Shown here: positions 1 to 9,594 of the stretch, in pieces
Layout of the letters: each line of letters starts with the position of its first letter
Position numbering within the stretch: position 1 is the stretch's first letter
Source: Mesorhizobium sp. B2-1-8
Lineage (GTDB): Bacteria; Pseudomonadota; Alphaproteobacteria; Rhizobiales; Rhizobiaceae
Length of the DNA stretch: 64,000 nt
Assembly (NCBI RefSeq): GCF_006442545.2
Contig: NZ_CP083952.1
Location: 4,565,501-4,629,500, forward strand
Direction of reading: 5' to 3'
The notes under the pieces: model-generated
What the model was told of the DNA's origin: nothing
Database searches by the model: none
What the model saw: only the letters and a program-made list of their open reading frames with translations
Position numbers and translations under genes: made by a program

Positions 1-92
1 AAATAGAAGAACTCCATCACCGTCATGGCGATGAAGACCGCCGCCGAGAGGAAGCAGAGCGCCGCGACATGGCGCGACAGGCGCAGCACCAT
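1..92 (-). CDS. Partial membrane protein, N-terminal end only
   Basis: A reading frame on the minus strand begins with ATG at 92 and runs off the window edge. Its visible 30 residues (MVLRLSRHVAALCFLSAAV...) have a basic start followed by a hydrophobic stretch, so it probably begins with a membrane segment or signal anchor. It lies 31 bases downstream of the guaB stop on the same strand and could be co-transcribed with it. The family cannot be named from so short a piece. Confidence 0.4.
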   Translation of the reverse strand, partial: MVLRLSRHVAALCFLSAAVFIAMTVMEFFY

Positions 93-123
93 GGCGGTCA
101 AGTTGCGCCAAAACCCGGAAGAA

Positions 124-1692
<1,569 letters not shown>

Positions 1693-1787
1693 TCAGGATT
1701 GGCGGTGGCTGGTAACACGTCGCGGCGGCGTTGAAAAGCCGATCGTTGAGTGGTCGTTAAGGATCGGCTCAGTGTCGATAGGGTCGC

Positions 1788-1852
1788 GGAACCGATCCGA
1801 CTTGCTGTTTCTACGCAGTTCCAGACGGAAACCGTTCCACACTTTTCCTGGA
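1788..1852. repeat. Rhizobial dispersed intergenic repeat
   Basis: Read on the minus strand, this stretch contains GGAAAAGTGTGGAACGG, then TTTCCG and GAACTGCGTAGAAAC. That pattern resembles a very common intergenic repeat of Rhizobiales genomes. It lies between guaB and the toxin gene. The assignment is from memory of the repeat and was not aligned. Confidence 0.45.
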
Positions 1853-1854
1853 GC

Positions 1855-2304
1855 CTAGTCCGCGCCCAGAAGAGCATCGAGCAATTCATGACGCGACGAT
1901 GCGAAAGGATTGACAACGGTCACGCCGACCCAGGTGAAGCCATGTTGCAGATCTTCCGACAGGAGCAGCCGGCAACCCGATTGCGAGGCAGCTGATAGGA
2001 TGACTGCATCCCAGATACTGAAATGATGGTCCGCGGCGAGATCGACCGCCATCATCATGACCTCGGGCGACGTTGCTGTGACCGGAAAGGCGTCGCGCCA
2101 GCCCAGAAGTGCATCCCGAGCTTCCTGCGAAGATCGTCCAGCCTTGCGAACAAGCACATTGAAGAGTTCGCCAAGCACCTGAACCGGAATGACAACTGCC
2201 TCTTGCGGAACGTTGCGCAGCAATTCCAGGACAGCGTCACGCTTGTCGGCGTTGTTCACGCCTTCAGCGTAAGCAAGGATATTGGTGTCGAGGGCGACCT
2301 TCAC
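1855..2304 (-). CDS. vapC: PIN-domain (VapC-like) toxin ribonuclease
   Basis: PIN-domain toxins are Mg-dependent RNases that cleave tRNA or mRNA and are neutralised by a partner antitoxin. The protein starts VKVALDTNILAYAEG, with the first catalytic Asp in the DTN motif. Later acidic residues are at VLGELFN (Glu) and SIWDAVILSAA (Asp), and SEDLQHG matches the family's C-terminal part. I chose GTG at 2304 because it overlaps the antitoxin stop as GTGA and because the PIN fold begins immediately; an upstream ATG at 2331 would add nine residues inside the antitoxin gene. Length is 149 residues, typical for the family. Expression is probably coupled to the antitoxin. Confidence 0.85.
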   Translation of the reverse strand: MKVALDTNILAYAEGVNNADKRDAVLELLRNVPQEAVVIPVQVLGELFNVLVRKAGRSSQEARDALLGWRDAFPVTATSPEVMMMAVDLAADHHFSIWDAVILSAASQSGCRLLLSEDLQHGFTWVGVTVVNPFASSRHELLDALLGAD

Positions 2305-2540
2305 CGCTCGTAAAGCTCGTCGCGCGTCCATTGCCCGGCATCGACGACAGGCTGCCGTTCAAGCCGCGACAGCAATGTGTTGCGCGAACGCGAGGCCACC
2401 TGACCGCGATTGTCCGCGGGCACGATCCGCGCAACCGGCCGTCCATGACTGGTCACGACAAAGCTCTGCCCTTCCCGCACACCACGAAGAATGAGCGAAA
2501 ATTTTCGATTGGCGTCGGCGGCTGAAACGGATTCGTCCAT
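2301..2540 (-). CDS. Phd/YefM-family antitoxin
   Basis: This 79-residue protein is the likely DNA-binding antitoxin for the PIN toxin it precedes. The N-terminal half (ADANRKFSLILRGVREGQSFVVTSHGRPVARIVP) has the standard Phd/YefM pattern: a short helix ending in FS, then the GxPVA segment. The C-terminal half (LLSRLERQPVVDAGQWTRDELYER) would be the toxin-binding tail. The stop overlaps the toxin GTG by four bases, so translation is probably coupled. A short palindrome lies 12 bases upstream of the start and is a good candidate for autoregulation. Confidence 0.85.
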   Translation of the reverse strand: MDESVSAADANRKFSLILRGVREGQSFVVTSHGRPVARIVPADNRGQVASRSRNTLLSRLERQPVVDAGQWTRDELYER

Positions 2541-2551
2541 GATCCATCCAA

Positions 2552-2568
2552 GTAGTTATTTTAACTAC
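2552..2568. promoter_or_regulatory. Palindromic operator of the toxin-antitoxin operon
   Basis: A perfect inverted repeat, GTAGTTA-TTT-TAACTAC, has 7-base arms and a 3-base spacer, in an AT-rich patch just upstream of the antitoxin start at 2540. Phd/YefM antitoxins commonly bind such palindromes to repress their own operon. Function is inferred from position. Confidence 0.5.
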
Positions 2569-2660
2569 AATAGCGATAGCTTGGCTCCTTGGCAAGCAGT
2601 CTCTGATCACTGCCCAGGCACTCCGCGGCGTCGAAATCGCACAAAAGTGACAGCAAATTA

Positions 2661-4172
2661 ATGCGACATCGGCCCCAGGGCATGATAACCGCCCATTGTA
2701 TCGGCATGCCCCCAGCCGGCAGGCAAATTCGACCAATTCGGACGCGTTCGTTGAACCGCACCATTCCGCTTATCCTGGCGGTCGCTCTTTTCATGGAAAA
2801 CATGGATTCGACCGTCATCGCGACATCGCTGCCGGCGATCGCCATCGACATCCATACCAGCCCGATTGCGCTCAAACTGGCGCTGACGGCCTATCTGGTG
2901 TCGCTGGCGATCTTCATTCCGATCAGCGGCTGGATGGCTGACCGCTTCGGCGCCAAGAACATCTTTCGCGCCGCGATCGCGGTGTTCATCGCCGGTTCGG
3001 TCGCCTGCGCGCTGTCCGGTTCGCTGCCGGCCTTCGTGATTGCGCGTTTCCTGCAAGGCATTGGCGGCGCCATGATGACCCCGGTCGGGCGCCTGGTGCT
3101 GGTGCGCGCCACGCCCAAGAGCGAACTGGTCGCCGCCATGTCGTGGCTGACCGTCCCCGCACTGGTCGGCCCGCTGGTCGGTCCGCCAATCGGTGGCTTC
3201 ATCACCACCTATTTCACCTGGCACTGGATCTTCCTGATCAATGTGCCGATCGGCCTGATCGGCATCTGGCTGGCCACCCGCTTCCTGCCGGAAACCGAAT
3301 CGATGGAGACGCCGCCGCTCGATTTCGTCGGCTTCGTGCTGAGCGGGGTGGCGGCATCCGGTATCGTCTTCGGCCTGTCGGTGGTCAGCCTGCCTTATCT
3401 GCCGCCGGCGACCGGCTTCATCACCGTGGCCGTGGGGCTGCTGTCGGGAGCGCTCTACCTGATGCATGCGCGCCGCGCCAGAAATCCGCTGCTGGCGCTC
3501 GACCTGTTCCGCAACCAGATTTTCCGCTCCTCCGTGCTCGGCGGCGGACTGTTCCGGATCGGCATCGGCGCCGTGCCGTTCCTGTTGCCGCTGATGCTCC
3601 AGATCGGCTTCGGGCTGACTCCGTTCCAGTCGGGCATGATCACCTTCGTCTCGGCGATCGGCGCCATCGGCATGAAATTCGTCACCGCGCCGATCTTCCG
3701 CGTCGTCGGCTTCCGCCGTGTGTTGATCGCCGGCTCGCTGGTCGCTGCCGCATCGATCGCCGTCAACGGCCTCTTCACCCCCGAAACGCCTTACGCGCTG
3801 ATGCTGGCCATATTGCTGGTCGGCGGCTTCATCCGCTCGATGTTCTTCACCGGTGTCAACGCACTCTCCTATGCCGAGGTTTCGGCCGAGGACACTAGCA
3901 AGGCAACGCCGATCGCCGCCGTCTTCCAGCAGTTGTCGATCGCACTCGGCGTGGCGGTTGCCGGCGGCATCCTGGAAGTGTCGACCGGCATCCATGGCGA
4001 ACCATTGACGCTCGCTGACTTCCACACCGCCTTTTTCATCGTCGCCGCGATTTCGGCCGCCGCGTCGCTGTCGTTCATGCGGCTGGCACCCGACGCCGGC
4101 AACGCAGTCTCCGGCCATGGGCTGCTGACGACGCCCAAGACATTGCAACCGGTTAGATCGCCGGGAGAGTGA
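2661..4172 (+). CDS. MFS multidrug efflux transporter, DHA2 (14-TMS) type
   Basis: An inner-membrane proton antiporter predicted to export drugs or other toxic compounds. The first helix carries FMENMDSTVIATSLPAI, the DHA2 motif (usually LDxTIVNVALP), followed by the motif-A loop GWMADRFGAKN. Helix 5 has the antiporter motif C-like segment VPALVGPLVGPPIGGFI. About 14 hydrophobic segments fill the rest, and the length of 503 residues matches the subfamily. The annotated ATG gives a hydrophilic lead of about 30 residues; internal ATGs at residues 8 and 16 are possible starts. It stands alone between the toxin-antitoxin operon and a palindromic repeat. The substrate is not predictable. Confidence 0.85.
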   Translation: MRHRPQGMITAHCIGMPPAGRQIRPIRTRSLNRTIPLILAVALFMENMDSTVIATSLPAIAIDIHTSPIALKLALTAYLVSLAIFIPISGWMADRFGAKNIFRAAIAVFIAGSVACALSGSLPAFVIARFLQGIGGAMMTPVGRLVLVRATPKSELVAAMSWLTVPALVGPLVGPPIGGFITTYFTWHWIFLINVPIGLIGIWLATRFLPETESMETPPLDFVGFVLSGVAASGIVFGLSVVSLPYLPPATGFITVAVGLLSGALYLMHARRARNPLLALDLFRNQIFRSSVLGGGLFRIGIGAVPFLLPLMLQIGFGLTPFQSGMITFVSAIGAIGMKFVTAPIFRVVGFRRVLIAGSLVAAASIAVNGLFTPETPYALMLAILLVGGFIRSMFFTGVNALSYAEVSAEDTSKATPIAAVFQQLSIALGVAVAGGILEVSTGIHGEPLTLADFHTAFFIVAAISAAASLSFMRLAPDAGNAVSGHGLLTTPKTLQPVRSPGE

Positions 4173-4182
4173 GGCAGCCTTC

Positions 4183-4344
4183 CCTTCTCCCCTTGTGGGA
4201 GAAGGTGGATCGGCGCGAAGCGCCGAGACGGATGAGGGGTGTGTGACAGAATGAGGCCTTGGAAATACAGGCGTATTGCCAAGCTGGAGCACCCCTCATC
4301 CGACCGAGCTTCGCTCGGCCACCTTCTCCCACAAGGGGAGAAGG
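4183..4344. repeat. Large palindromic intergenic element (RIME-like)
   Basis: A perfect 26-base inverted repeat (4183-4208 and 4319-4344, arm beginning CCTTCTCCCCTTGTGGGAGA) encloses about 110 bases containing further paired segments (GGATGAGGGG with CCCCTCATCC, and short GC hairpins). It fills the space between the convergent MFS and rlmE genes. The sequence is typical of the dispersed intergenic mosaic elements of rhizobia and would form a long stem-loop that could end transcription from both sides. Confidence 0.75.
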
Positions 4345-4351
4345 CAAGGCG

Positions 4352-5065
4352 CTATTCCTGACCGGCCTCTCGCCCCTTGAAGTCTTTCGCCAAGAGATAA
4401 AGCTCGACCGATTCATCACGCGAGGCCGGCGGCTTGACGTGGTGGACGGAGCGGAAATTCTTCTTGAGCATGGAGAGTAGCTCGTTCTCGGCGCCACCCT
4501 GGAAGGTCTTGGCCAGAAAATGGCCGCCCGGCTTGAGGACCGACAGCGCGAAATCGGCCGCCACCTCGCACAGATGCATGGTGCGGATATGGTCGGTCCG
4601 CTTGTGGCCGGTGGTCGGCGCCGCCATGTCGGACAGCACGACATCCGGGTCCCCGCCCAGCGCCTCGGCCAGCTTTTGCGGAGCCTGCGGATCGAGAAAG
4701 TCCAGCAGCAGCACCGGCGCACCGGGCACGGCATCCATTTCCAGATAATCGATGCCGACGACATGCGGATGTTCGGCCGTCGATTTCGTGCGCGCGGCCG
4801 CGACCTGGCACCAGCCGCCGGGGGCAGAACCCAGATCGATCACCTTCATGCCGGGCTTCAAGAGGTGGTGCTTGTCGTCGATCTCGATCAGCTTGTAGGC
4901 CGCGCGCGAGCGATAGCCATCGGCCTTGGAGCGCTGGACATAGGGATCGTTGATGTGGCGCTGCAGCCAGCGGCGCGACGATTCCTTCAGGCCGCTTTTC
5001 TTCTTGATCCGCGTCTTCAGCACGCGAATGCTGGCGGACCCTGGTTTTTCCGGTTTTTTGGTCAT
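4352..5065 (-). CDS. rlmE: 23S rRNA (uridine-2552-2'-O)-methyltransferase RlmE/FtsJ
   Basis: RlmE methylates the 2'-hydroxyl of U2552 in the A-loop of 23S rRNA late in 50S assembly, using S-adenosylmethionine. The SAM-binding motif is [15 protein letters not shown], and the K-D-K-E catalytic set is visible at [30 protein letters not shown] and [10 protein letters not shown] take ATG at 5065 (MTKKPEKPG) because it leaves a 25-base gap to the upstream gene and gives 236 residues; an ATG at 5131 would overlap that gene. The basic N-terminal part ([19 protein letters not shown]) is normal for alphaproteobacterial RlmE. It is probably in an operon with the upstream exopolyphosphatase-like gene. 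Confidence 0.95.
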   Translation of the reverse strand: MTKKPEKPGSASIRVLKTRIKKKSGLKESSRRWLQRHINDPYVQRSKADGYRSRAAYKLIEIDDKHHLLKPGMKVIDLGSAPGGWCQVAAARTKSTAEHPHVVGIDYLEMDAVPGAPVLLLDFLDPQAPQKLAEALGGDPDVVLSDMAAPTTGHKRTDHIRTMHLCEVAADFALSVLKPGGHFLAKTFQGGAENELLSMLKKNFRSVHHVKPPASRDESVELYLLAKDFKGREAGQE

Positions 5066-5090
5066 TGCCTGATTTCTTGTTTGAGCATGA

Positions 5091-6512
5091 TCATGCGCTA
5101 GTACGTCCATCGTTGCGCCAGACGCCATCATCGGCCATCAGCTCGCTCAATATGCCCTCGCGCAGGCCGCGGTCGGCGACGCGCAGCCGCTCCGAGGGCC
5201 AGACGGCGCGGATCGCTTCGAGGATAGCACAGCCGGCCAGCACGAGATCGGCGCGGTCGGCGCCAATACAGGGGTTGGCGCAGCGCTGCTGGAAATCCCA
5301 GCCGACCAGTTTCTCCACCATGCGATCGACGCTGTCGCGGTCCATCCACAGGCCGTCAACCCGGCGGCGGTCGTAGCGTTCGAGATCGAGATGGACGCCG
5401 GCCAGCGTCGTCACCGTTCCCGAAGTGCCCAGCAGATGGAAATTCGGGCTCGTCTTGAGATGGCTCAGCCGATCGCGACCATCGAAAGCGGCCAGCCTGC
5501 CGGCGACGTCGTCGACCATGGCGGTGAAGATCTCGCGCGTCACGGTGCGGCCGCCAAAGCGTTCCGCCAATGACACGACGCCGACCGGCAGCGATGTCCA
5601 CGACACGATGTGGTTGGCAAGGCGCGGCGAACGGCGGCCGGTGAGGTCGATCAGCGCGATTTCGGAAGAGCCGCCGCCGATGTCGAACAGGACGACGCCT
5701 TGCGTGTCGCGCTCGACCAGCGAGCCGCAGCCGGAAACCGCAAGGCGGGCTTCTGTCCGGCGGTCGATGATCTCGAGCTTGAGGCCGGCCTCGCGTTCGA
5801 CACGGTCAAGGAATTCGACGCCGTTTTCAGCCGTGCGGCAGGCTTCGGTGGCGATCAGCCTTGCCTTCCTGATCTTGCGGCCGCGCAATTTGTCACCGCA
5901 GACCTTCAGCGCCTCGACCGCGCGGTCCATCGCCGGCTGGCCGAGCCGGCCATTGGCGGTCAGCCCCTCGCCCAGCCTGACGATGCGCGAGAAGGCATCG
6001 ATGACGCGGAACTGGCCGTGACGCGTGGGAACGGCGACCAGCAGCCGGCAATTGTTGGTGCCGAGGTCCAGCGCGGCGAAGACGGGAAGCTCGTGTACCG
6101 GCGGCCGGCGGTTGCCATGTTCTGGGTGTGGCACTGGAACGACGGGCGAGATCGTCGCAGTGGCAACGGGCTTCAGTTCCACCGCCGCGACAGCGGCCTT
6201 GCCTTGTCCCGGCGATCGACTGTCCCCGGGGCGCGCATCGTCGCGCGCAAAAACCTTGCGCCCACGCCTTCGCTTGCGCCGTTTCTTGGGCTTGCCCTTC
6301 TGGTTGTGGGTCGCGTCGCCCGCCTGCCCATTCACGGAGCGAGGCTCCGTCGGGCGGCGTTGCTGCCAACCGGCTGTCCCCGGGCCTGATGACCCCGGGG
6401 AAGCGCTGGACGCGCCCACCTCCGGCGCGCCTGCGCCGGTGTCGCGGTCTTCCACTGTCGTTCCTTCCGGCGCCGCGCGAACCGGTGACGGACGCAGCAG
6501 GCGCTTTCGCAT
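5091..6512 (-). CDS. ppx: Exopolyphosphatase / guanosine pentaphosphate phosphohydrolase (Ppx/GppA) family protein
   Basis: An ASKHA-fold phosphatase expected to hydrolyse polyphosphate or pppGpp. The catalytic core starts at about residue 145 with [16 protein letters not shown] (phosphate 1 loop), continues with [11 protein letters not shown], and has the phosphate 2 loop [17 protein letters not shown] near residue 275. It ends after about 330 core residues, the short Ppx form without an added HD domain. The first 140 residues are unusual: proline- and glycine-rich, with an arginine/lysine cluster ([14 protein letters not shown], around residues 75-90) that could bind nucleic acid or polyphosphate. 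The stop lies 25 bases before the rlmE start, suggesting an operon. Ppx and GppA activity cannot be separated here. Confidence 0.88.
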   Translation of the reverse strand: MRKRLLRPSPVRAAPEGTTVEDRDTGAGAPEVGASSASPGSSGPGTAGWQQRRPTEPRSVNGQAGDATHNQKGKPKKRRKRRRGRKVFARDDARPGDSRSPGQGKAAVAAVELKPVATATISPVVPVPHPEHGNRRPPVHELPVFAALDLGTNNCRLLVAVPTRHGQFRVIDAFSRIVRLGEGLTANGRLGQPAMDRAVEALKVCGDKLRGRKIRKARLIATEACRTAENGVEFLDRVEREAGLKLEIIDRRTEARLAVSGCGSLVERDTQGVVLFDIGGGSSEIALIDLTGRRSPRLANHIVSWTSLPVGVVSLAERFGGRTVTREIFTAMVDDVAGRLAAFDGRDRLSHLKTSPNFHLLGTSGTVTTLAGVHLDLERYDRRRVDGLWMDRDSVDRMVEKLVGWDFQQRCANPCIGADRADLVLAGCAILEAIRAVWPSERLRVADRGLREGILSELMADDGVWRNDGRTSA

Positions 6513-6862
6513 TGTTTCAAGTTGCCGCCAGACTAACAGTGCCGTGGCCGATCACCAAGAGCCGCATGCTGAATTTTGCCGGCTGGGTGCGCCGCCTACT
6601 TTGCACTGGCGTAATGCACCCGCAAGGCTGGATTGGTAGCGCAACGCCGTCGGACATGATCGCCCGGCGCAGCCGTGGCGGCCGCGTTTGCCGGAGCACT
6701 TGCCGTCATGGCGCGCAGCAAATCCGGACGACATCAGGCGCGACAAGTGTTCGCGGTTGAATAGCCGGCTTCAATGAGGCATTTCTGAATTGAACGGGGA
6801 ATTCGGGGCGGTCGGCTCTCGGCAGAAAAGGAAGCGGATACGCAACGCATGGCAGTTGGGCA
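6513..6862. other. Intergenic region between divergent backbone genes
   Basis: About 350 bases separate the ppx/gppA-like start (minus strand) from the UPF0104 gene (plus strand). It should hold two divergent promoters, but I see no strong RNA, repeat or coding signal. Short open frames on both strands lack ribosome binding sites and recognisable sequence. Confidence 0.4.
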
Positions 6863-7795
6863 ATGAACTGGAGACGCTATTTCTGGCCGGTCGTCGGCAT
6901 CGGCGCGGTGATCTTCTCGCTGCTGCTGCTCTGGCATGAATTGCGCGGCATCTCGCTCGACGACGTCTGGGACGGGCTGGCGGCCATTCCGGCTCGCGGC
7001 TGGATGCTGGCGGGCTTGAGTTCGGTCGTCGCCTATGCCGCGCTTGCCGGCTACGACCACATCGCGTTGCTGCATATCGGCAGACGAGTGTCGTGGCTGT
7101 TCGTGACGCTCTGCTCCTTCACCACCTACGCGCTGTCGCACAATATCGGCGGCTCGGTGTTCTCCGGCGCCGTCATCCGCTACCGCGCTTACGGCACGAG
7201 AGGACTGACCGGCCAGGAAGTCGGCGTGCTGGTGGCGGTCTGCTGGATAACCTTCGTGCTGTCGACGATACTCGCCTCCGGTCTCGTGCTGGTGTTCGAG
7301 CCGCAGATTATCGACCGCTTCTCCGGCATCGCCCATCACGGCTGGTCGGAGGCGGCAGGCATCGCAATGCTGGTCCTCATCGCTGCCTACATATTCGGCA
7401 GTTGGCTGCATCTGCGCCCGCTGAAGATCGCCAGCTTCCAATTGCACTATCCGGCGCTGCCGATCGTCGCCCGGCAATTGCTGATCGGCCCGATCGAACT
7501 GCTCGCCGCCGCGGCGATCATCTTCTTCGCCCTGCCCGAGTTGCACAATCCCGGCTATTTCGTCGTGCTCGGCGTCTTCCTCGTCTCCTTCTCGGTCGCC
7601 CAGATCTCGCACGCGCCGGGTGGCCTGGGCGTATTCGAAGTGGTGTTCCTGGCCGGGCTTTCCGACATGGACCCGGTCGGCGTGCTGGCCGCGCTGCTGG
7701 TGTTCCGGCTGTTTTATCTCATCATCCCGCTGTTTCTGGGCCTGGGCATCGTGCTGTTCTTCGAACGCTCGCAGTTCAGCCGCAGGGAGAGCTGA
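6863..7795 (+). CDS. UPF0104 / lysylphosphatidylglycerol-synthase-type integral membrane protein
   Basis: A 310-residue protein made almost wholly of hydrophobic helices, about eight in total, beginning with YFWPVVGIGAVIFSLLLLWHEL. It has features of the UPF0104/YbhN family, related to the flippase half of MprF: TYALSHNIGGSVFSGAVIRYRAYGTRGLT and the later SVAQISHAPGGLGVFEVVFL. The family is linked to phospholipid handling in the inner membrane, but this member lacks the soluble aminoacyl-transferase half, so lysyl transfer is not expected. It is monocistronic and ends about 160 bases before tRNA-Gln. Confidence 0.8.
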   Translation: MNWRRYFWPVVGIGAVIFSLLLLWHELRGISLDDVWDGLAAIPARGWMLAGLSSVVAYAALAGYDHIALLHIGRRVSWLFVTLCSFTTYALSHNIGGSVFSGAVIRYRAYGTRGLTGQEVGVLVAVCWITFVLSTILASGLVLVFEPQIIDRFSGIAHHGWSEAAGIAMLVLIAAYIFGSWLHLRPLKIASFQLHYPALPIVARQLLIGPIELLAAAAIIFFALPELHNPGYFVVLGVFLVSFSVAQISHAPGGLGVFEVVFLAGLSDMDPVGVLAALLVFRLFYLIIPLFLGLGIVLFFERSQFSRRES

Positions 7796-7957
7796 GGCCC
7801 GGAGCTCGCATGCCACTGAAAAAGGTGGCGTTCGGAACCGGGGATAAAAGCTGTCAATTGAGCCGCAGAGCAGGCTTGACTATTTTCCGCTGGCGGCTAC
7901 AAGGCAGCGCTCAAGCGGCTCAGCCGTTCGGCCCGCGCGGTCCATGACCGCGCCTGC

Positions 7958-8031
7958 TGGGGAATAGGTTAACGGTAGACCCACGGACTCTGACTCCGTT
8001 AGTCCTGGTTCGAATCCAGGTTCCCCAGCCA
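7958..8031 (+). tRNA. tRNA-Gln (CUG anticodon)
   Basis: The sequence folds as a full cloverleaf. The acceptor stem pairs TGGGGAA with TTCCCCA, the anticodon loop CTCTGAC carries CTG at its centre between ACGGA and TCCGT, and the T-arm has the invariant GGTTCGAATCC. The discriminator is G and the CCA end (8029-8031) is encoded. The 3' 44 bases serve as the attachment site of element 1, which restores the gene on integration. Confidence 0.95.
7988..8031 (+). other. attL of element 1 (tRNA-Gln 3' end)
   Basis: These 44 bases, from the anticodon loop to the encoded CCA, recur exactly at 26449-26492. Such direct repeats of a tRNA 3' end mark the ends of islands integrated by tyrosine recombinases. 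A 17-base core at the 3' side is found a third time at 62872-62888. Confidence 0.93.
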
Positions 8032-8312
8032 TCCATTTTACCAAGGGATTCCAGTACGTTAAGTCGCAACTGGTTCTTTGCTTCGTGTTGCAAGCCCCGT
8101 GCTGGCCCGTTCTTTGTAAGTCATTGTAATCCTTAAGCGTCCCGTCGCGTACAATCCCGTTCTTGCAACATGAAATGCAACACGAAACGGCCAGTATGTA
8201 CTTCGAACGTTCCGCGCGCGTATTTGCCCGCATTTGCTTGGCAAACCCCGCCCAACCCCATCCCCGTCGCATCGGTCGCCGGCGAATGGCATGTTTCATG
8301 CCCTAGCGGCGA

Positions 8313-8552
8313 CTAGTCGAGCAGTTTCAACCAGTCGTCGCCCGTTGTCGGACCGTAGTTGTCTAGGCCGTCAAGCCAGCGATCTAGTGCGCGCACGTCA
8401 TAGCGAACCAATCGGCCCATCTTTACCGGTGCGACCCGAACGTGTGCCTTCAGCCAGTCGACCGTTTTACCGCCACAATAATCGGCAGCCTCGGCCGGCG
8501 AGAGCATTCGTCTACAGGGAAGCGGAAGATGAGAGGTATTGCGGTGGGTCAT
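8313..8552 (-). CDS. Small HTH (excisionase-like) DNA-binding protein
   Basis: A 79-residue protein with a MerR/excisionase-type winged helix pattern: LSPAEAADYCGGKTVDWLKAHV followed by VKMGRLVRYDVRALDRWLDGL. The second half is the usual 'read the wing, then choose the next helix' part seen in AlpA and Xis proteins. ATG at 8552 or an internal ATG 15 codons later could be the start. It lies close to attL and could act as recombination directionality factor or regulator. The divergent gene at 8571 starts 18 bases away, so the two share a very short promoter region. Confidence 0.65.
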   Translation of the reverse strand: MTHRNTSHLPLPCRRMLSPAEAADYCGGKTVDWLKAHVRVAPVKMGRLVRYDVRALDRWLDGLDNYGPTTGDDWLKLLD

Positions 8553-8570
8553 TCGCCAAGCACCGGAGAC

Positions 8571-8900
8571 ATGAGTGATCGTAGCATTGACGACGACGCT
8601 CCCATCCGCCTCCAGGAGGCCTGCGACCGGTTCTTTGGCGGGCGGCTAACCCCGGCAGCGCTACGGGCAGAGGCCCGAAAAGGCAATCTCACCATCGAGC
8701 GTATCGCGAACAAAGATTTCGTCACCCCTGCCGCCGTCCGCGACATGCGCGCGAGGTGCCAAGTTGTGGCGGCAGCTAGAACGACGCGAGCTGCGCGATC
8801 TAAAGCCGTTCGCGAGGTACCAGGAAACGTCGACGGGAACCGGGCGCAAGCGGCCCTTCGCGCCAGGCTGGCGCAACTGAGGGGCAAGCCGGCCGGCTAG
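8571..8900 (+). CDS. Hypothetical phage-island protein, basic C-terminus
   Basis: A 109-residue protein starting at an ATG with a good ribosome binding site (GGAG, six bases upstream); a longer upstream frame would overlap the divergent HTH gene. The N-terminal part, APIRLQEACDRFFGG then LTPAALRAEARKGNL, resembles a DNA-binding helix-turn-helix of the excisionase kind. The tail is rich in arginine and alanine. A regulatory or nucleoid role is possible, but no family was recognised. Confidence 0.55.
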   Translation: MSDRSIDDDAPIRLQEACDRFFGGRLTPAALRAEARKGNLTIERIANKDFVTPAAVRDMRARCQVVAAARTTRAARSKAVREVPGNVDGNRAQAALRARLAQLRGKPAG

Positions 8901-8904
8901 CTTT

Positions 8905-9198
8905 TCATCCCCGGAAGCGTTCGGTGTACCATGTGATCTTGCCGTCTACGTTCATCGGCTTGTGGATCATCAGCTTCTTAGGCAGGTGCTCGGGGTGCAC
9001 CTCAACCAGCGTGACTTTGATCGACGGCTTGCAGCGATCGCAGGTGAAATTCAGGGTTTGCGGATCACGGCCGCCGCCGAATACCATCATCAGGTCGGCC
9101 GAACGGTGGTAGCGGACGTTGCCGCAGCTGCATTCCGCTTTGACGAGCATGTTGTGCCGAGTCGCCTTGCCCAGCGTGTCGATCGGATCGTGCGCCAT
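8905..9198 (-). CDS. Small zinc-ribbon-like hypothetical protein
   Basis: A 97-residue protein with two cysteine pairs, ECSCGNVRYHR near residue 23 and FTCDRCKPSIKV near residue 52, which would form a zinc ribbon. The rest is mixed, ending in GKITWYTERFRG. The ATG at 9198 is the only reasonable start. It sits convergent to the 8571 gene with four bases between their stops. Function unknown; a nucleic-acid-binding role is a guess from the zinc ribbon. Confidence 0.6.
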   Translation of the reverse strand: MAHDPIDTLGKATRHNMLVKAECSCGNVRYHRSADLMMVFGGGRDPQTLNFTCDRCKPSIKVTLVEVHPEHLPKKLMIHKPMNVDGKITWYTERFRG

Positions 9199-9594
9199 GA
9201 GAACAGAAAAGGAACATTTTCCTTGATCGTCAAGACTTTGCTGTGGAATCTTTTCGTCTGAGCGAACCGCCTAGGATTCGCCGACGCGGAGCAGCATTGC
9301 TGATAGCGCTCATAATCCGGAATGCATGTGAAGAACACCGGCCGGCGATTGCGGCCCAGCGGCAACGCATGCCGAGCAGATGAACAGACCGACGAGAACA
9401 TCGCCCCAAGTCGCTCGATCAGCGCCTTCGAGGTCAAGTTGGATCGACCTGCCGCACGCCGGGTGCGAGCAATGCACATGCATTGCTTCGCCGGCGGCCA
9501 GGGTGTCGGCGAGGGTTTTTTTGCGGCATGGTGGCGATCACCGACCGGCAACGGGAAGGATTATATTCCTGATCTATACGCAGGCAAGCGCTCG
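9199..9594. other. Non-coding stretch
   Basis: About 400 bases between the zinc-ribbon gene and the ligase stop. Open frames here have no plausible start signals or recognisable products. It should contain the promoter of the zinc-ribbon gene (an AT-rich patch lies near 9200-9260). Nothing else was identified. Confidence 0.35.

Noticed and set aside
2658..4292. Long open frame on the minus strand, opposite the MFS gene
   Set aside because: The product is an Arg/Asp/Gln-rich low-complexity string typical of an antisense frame; the opposite strand encodes a complete transporter.
6734..7816. Long open frame on the minus strand opposite the UPF0104 gene
   Set aside because: The product is an antisense-type sequence (many Gln, His, Arg), while the plus strand encodes a clear membrane protein.
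7935..7953. GC-rich hairpin just upstream of tRNA-Gln (GCGCGGTC-CAT-GACCGCGC)
   Set aside because: It could be a terminator of the upstream gene, but no T-tract follows and it abuts the tRNA promoter region, so function is undecidable.
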